64,000 nucleotides of DNA from Litchfieldella rifensis. Its GTDB lineage: Bacteria; Pseudomonadota; Gammaproteobacteria; Pseudomonadales; Halomonadaceae. Shown here one piece after another: positions 9,364 to 17,449 of the stretch. Below the pieces are notes generated by a model, which was not told where the DNA came from, ran no database searches, and saw only the letters and a list, made by a program, of their open reading frames with translations. The position numbers were made by a program, and so were the translations under genes. Where the stretch lies: contig NZ_JBHRUG010000019.1 of assembly GCF_042646605.1 (NCBI RefSeq), forward strand, positions 331,345 to 395,344, written 5' to 3'. Each line of letters starts with the position of its first letter. Position 1 is the stretch's first letter.

Positions 9364-9454
9364 TCAGTTCCTGTGAACGTATCAGTATCGAGCCCCGCTC
9401 CTTCCGGGAACGGCAGCGAAAAATCAACATCAAGAACATGAGAGGTATCTTTAC

Positions 9455-10447
9455 TTGGGTCAGCAGACGCTTTCCGCCCACGATGCAGAGAAATTGGCTG
9501 AACAGGCCTGTCTCGCCGCAGGCGCCAACCATGCCACCGCGCGTTCCCTGGCAAGGGCGACGGTTTCGGCTGCGCTTTTCGGACGCCCCGGTGTCGGATT
9601 CCCGCATCTTCTGGATTATCTCTCCAGTTTCCGTGCGGGACGCATCAACGGAGAAGCCGAGCCGAAAATTACTTCGCCCTTGCCCGCCATCATCCACTCG
9701 GATGCGGATGGAGGCATTGCGCAGCTCGGCTTCGACCAGGCAATGCCAACGCTTGTCGAAAGAACTCGGAAACTGGGCGTTACGATCTTCACCCAAGGCA
9801 ACAGCTATACCACCGGTGAACTGGGCTACTACGTTCGCCGTCTTGCCCTGGAAGGCGTGATCGCCTTTGCCGTGTCCAACAGTCCGGCCGTGGTGGCGGG
9901 CTCACCCGGCGGCAAGATCGTTTTTGGCACCAACCCGATGGCGTTTGCCGCGCCCCTGGCCAATGTTAACGCGCCACTTATCATTGACCAGGCGTCCAGT
10001 GCAACAGCGTTTGTCAACCTGATAAAGGCGGCGGAAGAAGGGCGCAAGATTCCCGAAGGCTGGGCAATCGACGAGAAGGGTGATGTGACCACCGATGCGG
10101 CGGCCGGCCTGCGCGGTGCGCTTTTGGCATTCGGCGGCACGAAAGGCGCGAACGTGGCGCTGATGGTCGAGTGCCTCGCGGCCGGATTGTCCGGTGCCTC
10201 ATGGTCGCTCGATATGCCGGATTTCCAGGGTGGAGACCAGGTGATCGACGCCGGGATGACGATCATTGCGATCCTGCCCACCGTTATTGAGGACCGCTTT
10301 TCCACCCGCCTGACCCAGCAGCTTGACCGAATCGCCGAACGGGGTGCTTATGTGCCCGGTCGCCGCTCCGTGCGAAATGGCACTTCGGATAAGGACCAAA
10401 TTGCAATCGATACTTCGGTGCTTGAGAAGATCCGCCGCTCCTTGTGA
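9455..10447 (+). CDS. Ldh2/malate dehydrogenase-family oxidoreductase, probable delta1-pyrroline-2-carboxylate reductase
   Basis: The protein has 330 residues. The start is TTG, preceded by GAGAGG; no in-frame ATG fits. It shows family hallmarks GVGFPHLLDYL, GNSYTTGELGYYVRRLA, NSPAVVAGSPGGKIVFGTNP and an NPMAFAAP segment. This NAD(P)H-dependent fold includes enzymes reducing delta1-pyrroline-2-carboxylate or delta1-piperideine-2-carboxylate. Next to proline-racemase-superfamily genes, it fits the second step of trans-3-hydroxy-L-proline breakdown (to L-proline). A ureidoglycolate or malate role cannot be excluded by sequence alone. Confidence 0.8.
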   Translation: MGQQTLSAHDAEKLAEQACLAAGANHATARSLARATVSAALFGRPGVGFPHLLDYLSSFRAGRINGEAEPKITSPLPAIIHSDADGGIAQLGFDQAMPTLVERTRKLGVTIFTQGNSYTTGELGYYVRRLALEGVIAFAVSNSPAVVAGSPGGKIVFGTNPMAFAAPLANVNAPLIIDQASSATAFVNLIKAAEEGRKIPEGWAIDEKGDVTTDAAAGLRGALLAFGGTKGANVALMVECLAAGLSGASWSLDMPDFQGGDQVIDAGMTIIAILPTVIEDRFSTRLTQQLDRIAERGAYVPGRRSVRNGTSDKDQIAIDTSVLEKIRRSL

Positions 10448-10454
10448 GCGGCGG
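10432..10454. terminator. GC-rich hairpin between convergent genes
   Basis: CCGCCGCTC and GAGCGGCGG flank a 5-base loop. The hairpin includes the stop codon of the reductase gene and lies 26 bases from the end of the convergent racemase-family gene. There is no T-run, so termination efficiency is uncertain. Confidence 0.4.
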
Positions 10455-10480
10455 ATGGGGTGTGTACCTCGCCCTTGTCT

Positions 10481-11533
10481 TCAGGCCCAGATGTCCTGCA
10501 CGCAAAATCCTTCTGTGAATGGATCATCATTATCCAACACATAGGTATTGATCCCATAGATCCAACTTGTTCCGGTGATAGTCGGTATTACCGCTGTTTT
10601 CTCACCAACTTTCGTTTCCTCGACAAGCCTCCCCGTAAACACGTTGCCAAGGATCCCCTGGTGGCGAAAATCCTTATTCAACGGAAGCTCCCCCTTGGCA
10701 TGAAGAACCGCCATTTTTGCGCATGTTCCCGTTCCGCATGGGCATCGGTCGAGGGCGCCTGTCCAGGTACTTGGTTTGTCCCAATCAAAATCACCAGACG
10801 CCACTGTCACCGCGTTCTTCCAATCGGCATTTGGGCTACTTGCCGGCCCGGAAAGTTGTGATATCGTGATGCCAACCCTAGGGTAGTCAGGGTGTTCGAC
10901 AGGCAATTGTTCAATAGCTGCCTGCCTGATCATGGCCGAAATCCGTGCTATCTCCGCGCCATGCTCGGGTATTAGTTCCACTCCGGGAAACTGCCGGGCG
11001 TCCGCAATAACATAGAACATCCCACCCCATCCCACATCCACTGTCACCTTGCCGAGATGGGGAACCTCTATTTCTGTATCGAGGTAGGCCGCAAATGCCG
11101 GAACATTCTTGAAAGTGACGTTTTTCACCTTCCCATCTTTGCACTCAGCCCTGATACGAATCAGCCCAGCTGGCGCTTCTAAAATAAGCTCAGTAACGGG
11201 TTCTTGCATCGGTAGCATTCCCATTTCAAGCAGCACCGTCGCCACGGAAATGGTGTTGCCACCAGACATGACCGGATACTCGATCTGTTCCATGATCACA
11301 TAGCCGGCATCAGCATCGGGGTGGCATGGGGGAACGATGACATTGCAGCAGAGAGGTGGATAACCACGAGGCTCACGCAGCATCAGCTTACGCAGCTGGT
11401 CGTCATTTTCTCTCAGCCATACCATCTTCTCATGCACCGTCTTACCGGGAATATTGGGAACACCACCAGTGACAACACGCATTGGTTCACCTGCGTGTGT
11501 GTCTATAGCATGAATTGTTCTTTTAAATGACAT
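10481..11533 (-). CDS. Proline racemase-superfamily protein, Ser/Cys type (probable 4-hydroxyproline 2-epimerase)
   Basis: The protein has 350 residues. The first catalytic site reads MSGGNTISVATVLL, with Ser90 where racemases have Cys; the second reads DRCPCGTGTCAKMA, with Cys266. Ser/Cys pairs are known among hydroxyproline 2-epimerases of this superfamily. The expected reaction is epimerisation of trans-4-hydroxy-L-proline to cis-4-hydroxy-D-proline. GGGGGAG precedes the ATG. It is transcribed against the surrounding genes from its own promoter region, which carries TGTACA motifs. Confidence 0.88.
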   Translation of the reverse strand: MSFKRTIHAIDTHAGEPMRVVTGGVPNIPGKTVHEKMVWLRENDDQLRKLMLREPRGYPPLCCNVIVPPCHPDADAGYVIMEQIEYPVMSGGNTISVATVLLEMGMLPMQEPVTELILEAPAGLIRIRAECKDGKVKNVTFKNVPAFAAYLDTEIEVPHLGKVTVDVGWGGMFYVIADARQFPGVELIPEHGAEIARISAMIRQAAIEQLPVEHPDYPRVGITISQLSGPASSPNADWKNAVTVASGDFDWDKPSTWTGALDRCPCGTGTCAKMAVLHAKGELPLNKDFRHQGILGNVFTGRLVEETKVGEKTAVIPTITGTSWIYGINTYVLDNDDPFTEGFCVQDIWA

Positions 11534-11699
11534 TTTCTCCCCCTTTAATCTTCATAAGAGCCGCCAATACAACTTCGATATGTTTCCTAGCAGCCCGCCT
11601 TGTTGTTGAACACAGGCAGGCTGGCCATGGCCACTGCTGCGGACCCAGCGGCCATGGCCAGGCCCCACCTTGCTGTGTACTGACAAAGCTAATGATGGA

Positions 11700-11737
11700 T
11701 GTACAGTTTTGTCAATTATATATACATCAATGTACAC
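11700..11737 (-). promoter_or_regulatory. Putative operator of the racemase-family gene
   Basis: Two TGTACA sites (11700-11705 and 11731-11736) flank an AT-rich stretch. Read on the minus strand, 11737-11724 is GTGTACATTGATGT. The same 14-mer with one change, GTGTACATTGGTGT, occurs at 23655-23668 before the TetR gene. A shared regulator, possibly that TetR protein, is the natural reading. Confidence 0.5.
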
Positions 11738-11843
11738 AAGTAAAAGGATATTGGAAATCAGTTTCTCGCATATCAGAAGACAATTTTCTCCGCCGTCTCA
11801 TTGAAAGCCAGGCGATTAAGTTCGACAAGAATCGCATGATGCA

Positions 11844-11862
11844 AACCATAACAACTGGTTAT
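11844..11862. promoter_or_regulatory. Dyad operator upstream of DapA-family copy 2
   Basis: AACCA and TGGTT arms lie around a 7-base spacer. The 19-base site AACCATAACAACTGGTTAT matches GACCATAACGTCTGGTCAT (5092-5110) at 15 positions, including the ACCATAAC and CTGGT cores. It ends 120 bases before the lyase start. Flanking sequence differs from copy 1, so the site looks selectively conserved. Confidence 0.6.
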
Positions 11863-11972
11863 TGTTTGGTGGCAAAAAAGGTTTCTTTTGCGACTCCTTG
11901 TCGCTGTTTATTCTGAGTCCATGGCCGATGTGGCTGCCTCACAACATTCCATACAACTAATTCCATACAACC

Positions 11973-12949
11973 AGGTGACGATATGAACTTCGATGGTATC
12001 TGGACACCCGTCGTAACCCCTTTCGCCGAGGACGGCTCCATCCAGCTCGACACGCTGGGGAACGTGGTCGACACGCTGATCGACCAAGGGGTGCATGGCC
12101 TGATCATCGGCGGCACGACCGGCGAGTACTATGCTCTCAGCAAGGCAGAACGCAAGCAGGTCTTCGACTTCGTGGCCGGCCATGCCAAGGGCCGTATCCC
12201 GATCATGGCGGGCATCAATGCCACCACGACCGAGGACAGCCTGGAGCTTGGCGAGCATGCCAAGGCTGCCGGTTTCGATGCCATTCTCGTGGCGGCTCCC
12301 TATTATTGCCAGCCGACGCAGGAAGAGTTGCTGACCCATGTTTGTCGTGTCGACGATGCCCTCGACATGCCGATCATGCTCTACAACTTTCCCGACCGCA
12401 CCGGCACCCCGATGAGCCTCGAGTTCATCGAGGCCCTACGCGAGCGTCCCAACTTCCAGGCGATCAAGGAAAGCACCGGCTCGATCGAGCGGATGCATGC
12501 GCTGGCGACCGAGTTCCGTGACCAGCTGCAACTGAGTTGCGGCATGGACGATCAGGTGCTGGAGTTCTTCGTCTGGGGCGCGCGCAGCTGGGTGGCGGGG
12601 GCCTCCAACTTCCTGGCCCCCGAGCACGTGGCGCTGTACCAGGCCTGTGTCGTCGACCAGGACTTCGTCGCCGGCCGCGAACTCGCTGTCCGCCTGCTAC
12701 CGATGCTGAACCTGCTCGAGCAGGGCGGGAAGTTCTGTCAGTACATCAAGTACGGCTGTGAGCTGGCGGAGCTGCCTGTGGGGCCTGCACGGGCCCCGCT
12801 GCTACCGCTGAACGACGAAGAGAAGGCCAGCTTCCAGCGCACCTATGATGCCCTGGTTCAACATCGCGGCTGACATCCAGCGCTGGAGATTCGCCCCATG
12901 CAGTTGACATGCCATTTCCTGCCCCAGAACGACGGGCGTTGTGGCTGGT
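11973..12949 (+). repeat. Segmental duplication, copy 2
   Basis: Partner of 5200-6176. The shared block begins at the AGGTGA ribosome-binding site and ends inside codon 18 of the FAD oxidoreductase gene. Here the downstream gene is intact. Confidence 0.88.
11983..12873 (+). CDS. DapA-family lyase/deaminase, copy 2 (probable pyrroline-4-hydroxy-2-carboxylate deaminase)
   Basis: The protein has 296 residues and the same catalytic features as the copy at 5210: IIGGTTGEYYAL, LYNFPDRTGTPM and the Schiff-base Lys in FQAIKESTG. Seventeen residues differ by eye, for example Cys to Ala in SWVCGASN/SWVAGASN and Arg to Cys in THVRRVDD/THVCRVDD; none is a recognised catalytic position. It is followed after 24 bases by the FAD oxidoreductase and then the aldehyde dehydrogenase, an operon that would turn oxidised hydroxyproline into alpha-ketoglutarate semialdehyde and on to alpha-ketoglutarate. 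Confidence 0.87.
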   Translation: MNFDGIWTPVVTPFAEDGSIQLDTLGNVVDTLIDQGVHGLIIGGTTGEYYALSKAERKQVFDFVAGHAKGRIPIMAGINATTTEDSLELGEHAKAAGFDAILVAAPYYCQPTQEELLTHVCRVDDALDMPIMLYNFPDRTGTPMSLEFIEALRERPNFQAIKESTGSIERMHALATEFRDQLQLSCGMDDQVLEFFVWGARSWVAGASNFLAPEHVALYQACVVDQDFVAGRELAVRLLPMLNLLEQGGKFCQYIKYGCELAELPVGPARAPLLPLNDEEKASFQRTYDALVQHRG

Positions 12950-14226
12950 ACGAGACACTGCCCCCGCCGCCCGCTTCGGCACCACTTCAAGGGGAAGTGA
13001 AGGCCGACTGGGTGGTGCTGGGGGCGGGACTGGCCGGCCTAGCCGCCGCTCGGCGGATGGCCGAGCTGCAGCCGAACGCCGCCATCGCCCTGGTGGATGC
13101 CCGGTGTGTCGGTTTCGGTGCCGCCGGGCGCAATTCCGGGTTCATGATCGATCTGCCGCATAACCTGAACTCACACGATTACACCGGTGATCGGAGCAAC
13201 GATCTTGAGCAGATCCGCCTCAACCGGGGGGCGATCGACTACATGCGCGAAATCGTGCAGCGCCATGGTATCGACTGCGACTGGCGGGAACAGGGCAAGT
13301 TGCATGGGGCGGTCGAGCCTCATGGCCTCCGCGCGCTGGAGGCCTTCGCCAAGGGGCTCAGTGCTCTCGGCGAACCCTACCGCGAGCTCGACGCCCGAGC
13401 GATGAAGGCGGTGACCGGCACCGACTTCTATCACGCCGGCCTGCACACCCCCGGGTGTGTACAGGTCCAGCCGGCGGCGCTGGTACGTGGCCTCGGGGCC
13501 ACTCTGCCGGAGAATGTCCGCCTCTACGAGGACAGCCCCGTCCGCGAGATCAACGTCGGCAAACCTCACACGCTGGTTACCGACACGGGGCGACTCAAGA
13601 CCCCCCGGCTGGTGCTCGCCAATAACGCCTATGCCGCCCAGTTCGGTCAGCTCGGACTCAAGGGACGCCTCCTGCCCGTCTATACCTACGGCAGCCTGAC
13701 CCGGCCCCTCAACGAGCAGGAGCGAGCGGACCTGGGCGGTGAGGAGAGCTGGGGGCTGATCCCGGCCGATCCAATGGGCACGACGGTGCGGCGCATGGGA
13801 GACGGGCGCATCTGCATCCGCAATTCCTTCACCTACAACCCCAGTGTCAGCACCAGTGAAAGCAGGCTGGAACGTGTGCGCGTCGTCCATCAACGCTCGT
13901 TCGACAGGCGCTTCCCCATGCTGCGGGGAGTCGAACTGGAATACACCTGGGGAGGCGCACTGTGCCTGACCCGCAACGGAGGCACGCCGTTCGGCGAGAT
14001 CGCCCCCGGCGTCTACAGTGCCGTCTGCCAGAACGGACTGGGCCTGACGCGCGGCACGATCTCCGGAAAGTTGATCGCCGAGTACGCGCTCGGCCTCGAG
14101 AGCGAACTGCTCAATATCATGCTGGAACAGCCTAAACCGCAGCCAAATCCCCCCGAGCCACTGCTCGGTATGGGGGTGCGTTCAACCCTTGCCTGGAAGG
14201 AGTGGCAAGCCGGAACCGAACTCTGA
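12898..14226 (+). CDS. FAD-dependent amine/amino-acid oxidoreductase (DAO superfamily, PuuB-like)
   Basis: The protein has 442 residues. An N-terminal extension (1-35, CHFLPQNDGRCGWYETLPPP, typical of PuuB-type oxidases) precedes the FAD dinucleotide fold VVLGAGLAGLAAARRMAEL (about 41-59) and the GFGAAGRNSGFMI motif. Homologues oxidise gamma-glutamylputrescine, sarcosine-like amines or D-amino acids. Between a deaminase-type lyase and an aldehyde dehydrogenase, D-hydroxyproline (cis-4-hydroxy-D-proline) dehydrogenation is plausible, but a secondary or N-methylated amine substrate is equally possible from sequence. Confidence 0.82.
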   Translation: MQLTCHFLPQNDGRCGWYETLPPPPASAPLQGEVKADWVVLGAGLAGLAAARRMAELQPNAAIALVDARCVGFGAAGRNSGFMIDLPHNLNSHDYTGDRSNDLEQIRLNRGAIDYMREIVQRHGIDCDWREQGKLHGAVEPHGLRALEAFAKGLSALGEPYRELDARAMKAVTGTDFYHAGLHTPGCVQVQPAALVRGLGATLPENVRLYEDSPVREINVGKPHTLVTDTGRLKTPRLVLANNAYAAQFGQLGLKGRLLPVYTYGSLTRPLNEQERADLGGEESWGLIPADPMGTTVRRMGDGRICIRNSFTYNPSVSTSESRLERVRVVHQRSFDRRFPMLRGVELEYTWGGALCLTRNGGTPFGEIAPGVYSAVCQNGLGLTRGTISGKLIAEYALGLESELLNIMLEQPKPQPNPPEPLLGMGVRSTLAWKEWQAGTEL

Positions 14227-14251
14227 ACCAACCGACACGAGGAGAACAACA

Positions 14252-15757
14252 ATGTCCGACAATCTGGCTCCGAACGCCATTGCGCGTCAGATCGAGCAAC
14301 TCGAATATCGCAACCTGGCCTTTATCGACGGTCGCTTCGTTCCCGCGAGTTCAGGCGACACGTTCGACACCCTGAACCCGGCCACCGGAGAACTCCTGAC
14401 CCGGGTAGCCGCCTGTGACGGCGCTGATGTGGACTTCGCCGTCCAGGCCGCCCGCCGGGCCTTCGAGGCCGGGGTCTGGTCGGGACTCGCGCCCGCCGAG
14501 CGCAAGGCCATCATGCAGCGCTTCGCTGACCTGATCGAGGCGAACTGCCTCGAACTGGCCGTCCTGGAAGCCCTGGAGGCGGGCAAGCCGATCGGCGAAT
14601 GCTTCAACGTCGACATCCCCGATACCGCCAACACCATCCGCTGGCACGCCGAAGCCGCCGACAAGCTCTACGATGCCGTATCGCCGACCGCCAAGGACGT
14701 GGTGGCGACGATCAGCCGCGAGCCGATCGGGGTCGTCGGCGCCGTGCTGCCATGGAACTTCCCCGCCATGATGGCTGGCTGGAAACTGGGGCCGGCCCTG
14801 ATCACCGGCAACAGCGTGGTGCTCAAGCCCGCCGAGCTGACCTCGCTCAGCACGCTGCGGCTCGCCGAGCTGGCCCATGAGGCCGGCATCCCGGCCGGCG
14901 TGTTGAACGTGGTGCCGGGGCTTGGTCATGTGGCCGGCAAGGCCATCGGCCTGCATCCCGACATCGACCTGGCCGCCTTCACCGGGTCCACCGAGGTGGG
15001 CCGGCGGTTCCTCGAGTACTCGGCGGCGAGCAATCTCAAGCGCGTGGTGCTGGAATGCGGGGGCAAGAATCCGCAGGTGGTCATGCCCGACGTGAGCGAC
15101 CTCAAGACCGTGGCGAGCAATGTCCTGGCCGCCGCCTTCTGGAACATGGGGGAGAACTGCTCGGCGGGCTCGCGGCTGATCGTGCATCGCTCGGTGAAGG
15201 ATGCGTTGGTCGACGAGATGCAGCGCCAGCTCGAGGAGGAGTGGGTCACGGGCGATCCCCTGGACCCCAATGTGCAGCTCGGTGCCCTGATCGAGAAAGA
15301 TCACATGGACAAGGTGCTGGCCCATATCGAGCGGGCCAAGGCCGACGGGCTAAAGCTGATCACGGGCGGTAGCCGTCTCCGTGAAGAGAGCGGCGGCTAC
15401 TTCGTCGCCCCGACCATCTTCGACGACGTGCCGAAGGATGCCGCGGTGGCGCGGGAGGAGATCTTCGGGCCGGTGCTGGCGGTCATTCCGTTCGACACCG
15501 AGGAGGAAGCCATCGCCATTGCCAACGATACCTGCTACGGCCTGGCGGCCTCGCTGTGGAGCGAAGACCTCAATACCGTGCATCGCATGGCTGCGGCGAT
15601 TCGGGCCGGCACCGTTTCCGTCAATTGCTTCTCGGAAGGCGATATCACCACGCCATTCGGCGGGTACAAGCAATCCGGCTTCGGGGGACGGGACAAGTCG
15701 ATCTATGCCCACGATCAGTACTGCGAGTTGAAGACGACCTGGATCCAGCTGTCCTGA
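14252..15757 (+). CDS. NAD(P)-dependent aldehyde dehydrogenase (PuuC-like; probable semialdehyde dehydrogenase)
   Basis: The protein has 501 residues; GAGGAG lies before the ATG at 14252. Catalytic Glu268 (VVLECGGKNPQ) and nucleophile Cys303 (NMGENCSAGSRL) are present, as are PWNFPAMMAGWKLGPAL and FTGSTEVGRRFL. It oxidises an aldehyde to the acid. In this operon alpha-ketoglutarate semialdehyde is the logical substrate, although the closest-looking family is gamma-glutamyl-gamma-aminobutyraldehyde/betaine aldehyde dehydrogenases. It is the last gene before a strong hairpin. Confidence 0.9.
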   Translation: MSDNLAPNAIARQIEQLEYRNLAFIDGRFVPASSGDTFDTLNPATGELLTRVAACDGADVDFAVQAARRAFEAGVWSGLAPAERKAIMQRFADLIEANCLELAVLEALEAGKPIGECFNVDIPDTANTIRWHAEAADKLYDAVSPTAKDVVATISREPIGVVGAVLPWNFPAMMAGWKLGPALITGNSVVLKPAELTSLSTLRLAELAHEAGIPAGVLNVVPGLGHVAGKAIGLHPDIDLAAFTGSTEVGRRFLEYSAASNLKRVVLECGGKNPQVVMPDVSDLKTVASNVLAAAFWNMGENCSAGSRLIVHRSVKDALVDEMQRQLEEEWVTGDPLDPNVQLGALIEKDHMDKVLAHIERAKADGLKLITGGSRLREESGGYFVAPTIFDDVPKDAAVAREEIFGPVLAVIPFDTEEEAIAIANDTCYGLAASLWSEDLNTVHRMAAAIRAGTVSVNCFSEGDITTPFGGYKQSGFGGRDKSIYAHDQYCELKTTWIQLS

Positions 15758-15794
15758 TCCAGCTATCCGTCGGTAACATGACAAGACCCTGACT

Positions 15795-15825
15795 CGCCAT
15801 CCCCGGCCGCCGGCCGGGGATGGCG
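15795..15825 (+). terminator. Terminator hairpin after the aldehyde dehydrogenase gene
   Basis: A perfect 14-base inverted repeat (CGCCATCCCCGGCC and its complement) has a 3-base loop and is followed by GTTTGCCC. It lies 37 bases after the stop codon. The stem is very strong and the T-run short. Confidence 0.7.
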
Positions 15826-15877
15826 GTTTGCCCGTAGGAAGTGCCCCATGACCAGCTTCACCAGTTCCGGATAACTA

Positions 15878-16171
15878 CACTTAGCCATTGCCCGCGCGTT
15901 GGCGATGGAGCCAGAGTACATGCTTTTTGACGAAGCAACGTCAGCTCTGGATCCCGAATTGGTTGGTGAAGTCCTGGATACCATACGCCTGCTGGCGGAT
16001 GAAGGCATGACGATGATATGCGTTACCCACGACATGAGATTTGCCAAGGATGCCTCCGACCGTGTGGTGCATTTTCATCAAGGAATCCTGGAGGAGGTTG
16101 GGCCTCCGTCACAGATCTTTGGCAACCCAATGTCTGAACATACCAAGAGGTTTCTTTCCAAGACTCGCTGA
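15878..16171 (+). pseudogene. C-terminal remnant of a polar amino acid ABC transporter ATPase
   Basis: The frame opens just after a TAA at 15872. It reads LAIARALAMEPEYMLFDEAT, then SALDPELV, and continues through the D-loop and the H-loop (VTHDMRFAKDASDRVV) to the normal C-terminus. Walker A, the Q-loop and the signature LSGGQ are missing, so only about 97 C-terminal residues of a GlnQ/HisP-type protein remain. It cannot form a working ATPase. It marks a deletion or recombination junction between the aldehyde dehydrogenase operon and the next racemase-family gene. Confidence 0.82.
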
Positions 16172-16203
16172 TTGTGAGCGGGGACTATACAAAAGGATAA
16201 GCT

Positions 16204-17250
16204 ATGAGAAGCTCGAAGACGATTCACGTTATCTCATGCCACGCTGAAGGTGAAGTAGGCGATGTCATAGTGGGTGGGGTAGCACCACCGCCTGGTGAGA
16301 CGCTGTGGGAGCAGCGAAGCTGGATCGACAAAGACCGGACCCTTCGCAACTTTGTTCTGAATGAACCACGTGGAGGGGTCTTCAGGCATGTCAATCTTCT
16401 GGTGCCACCAAAGCATCCAGAGGCACAGATGGCCTGGATCATCATGGAGCCGGAGGATACACCGCCCATGTCGGGATCGAACTCCATCTGTGTGTCCACC
16501 GTATTGCTCGACAGCGGCATCATTCCCATGCAAGAGCCGGTGACCGAGATGGTGCTGGAGGCGCCTGGCGGTCTTGTCAGGGTGCATGCCGAGTGTCGCA
16601 ATGGAAAGGCGCAACGTATCACGGTTCAAAATGTTCCAGCGTTTGCCTGTGAGCTGGACAAGCCACTGAATGTGCCGGGCATCGGTAACATCCGTGTTGA
16701 TACTGCCTATGGCGGCGACAGCTTCGTCGTCGTGGATGCTGAAGAACTTGGTTTCTCTTTGGAAGAGCACGAAGCCCGTGATTTGGCGGAGTTGGGTGTC
16801 CGGATCACCAATGCCGCCAATGAACAGTTGAAGTTCCATCACCCTGATAACCCGGAATGGACGCATTTTTCCTTCTGCTTATTCGCTGGCCCTCTGGAAC
16901 GAGATGGCGACCGCCTCTCTGCACGCTCCGCAGTGTCGATCCAGCCTGGAAAGATCGACCGCTCACCCACCGGCACATCGGTCTCGGCCCGTATGGCCCT
17001 GCTGCATGCCCGGGGCGAGATGTCAGTCGGTGACTACTTTACCGGGCGCTCACTCATCGGCTCGGAATTCCATGGCAGGCTCGAAAGCGAGACCACGGTT
17101 GGAGGTCAGATGGCCATCATTCCCGAGATCTCCGGCCGCGGTTGGATCACGGGAGTCCATCAACATATGCTGGATCCCGATGATCCCTGGCCGGAAGGCT
17201 ATCGACTGAGTGATACCTGGCCATCGTACAAGGAAAAGAGTTCTCACTAA
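16204..17250 (+). CDS. Proline racemase-superfamily protein with Ser/Thr active-site pair
   Basis: The protein has 348 residues and aligns over its full length with the family. The first site is MSGSNSICVSTVLL (Ser90) and the second is DRSPTGTSVSARMA (Thr256). Racemases use Cys/Cys, known hydroxyproline epimerases Cys/Cys or Ser/Cys, and trans-3-hydroxyproline dehydratases Cys/Thr. Ser/Thr leaves no thiol base. Thr at the second site argues for a dehydratase-like rather than epimerase reaction (inference). An ornithine-cyclodeaminase-like fragment downstream is a common partner of such dehydratases. It is preceded by the ABC ATPase remnant and its own AAGGA site. Confidence 0.85.
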   Translation: MRSSKTIHVISCHAEGEVGDVIVGGVAPPPGETLWEQRSWIDKDRTLRNFVLNEPRGGVFRHVNLLVPPKHPEAQMAWIIMEPEDTPPMSGSNSICVSTVLLDSGIIPMQEPVTEMVLEAPGGLVRVHAECRNGKAQRITVQNVPAFACELDKPLNVPGIGNIRVDTAYGGDSFVVVDAEELGFSLEEHEARDLAELGVRITNAANEQLKFHHPDNPEWTHFSFCLFAGPLERDGDRLSARSAVSIQPGKIDRSPTGTSVSARMALLHARGEMSVGDYFTGRSLIGSEFHGRLESETTVGGQMAIIPEISGRGWITGVHQHMLDPDDPWPEGYRLSDTWPSYKEKSSH

Positions 17251-17429
17251 CCATCGGTATCGTTCCGGCCACAGCCAGCCTCCCATACACCGAGCATGTC
17301 GATGTATGGGATATCTCCGAGGAGAACGCGAAAACGTTCGTGGCCGAGCTCGAAAGCCAGGGGTTAGAAGCGACTGCGGCACCTTCCATCGTCGGAACGC
17401 CGCCCGGGCTGAAGCCACTCCTGCATTAA
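17250..17429 (+). pseudogene. Fragment resembling ornithine cyclodeaminase/mu-crystallin
   Basis: Sixty codons, in a frame overlapping the stop of the preceding gene and ending in TAA, include HVDVWDISEENAKTFVAEL. This is like the second strand and helix of the NAD(P)-binding fold in ornithine-cyclodeaminase-family proteins (vwd-r-pe-a-fa-el). There is no start codon and no N- or C-terminal domain. In hydroxyproline clusters this family often supplies delta1-pyrroline-2-carboxylate reductase, which supports the assignment. It rests on one motif. Confidence 0.4.
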
Positions 17430-17449
17430 CCGACGCGCCATCCCTGGTA

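Larger units (their letters stand above)
11534..11982. other. 449-base divergent control region
   Basis: This region separates the minus-strand racemase-family gene from the second lyase gene. It holds TGTACA motifs at 11700-11705 and 11731-11736, an AT-rich core at 11715-11727, and the dyad at 11844-11862. An open frame on the plus strand across this region has no family features and no good ribosome-binding site, so I see no gene here. Confidence 0.6.

Noticed and set aside
11527..11916. A 129-codon plus-strand open frame across the racemase/lyase control region
   Set aside because: No ribosome-binding site, no recognisable domain, and it covers the conserved operators; composition looks non-coding.
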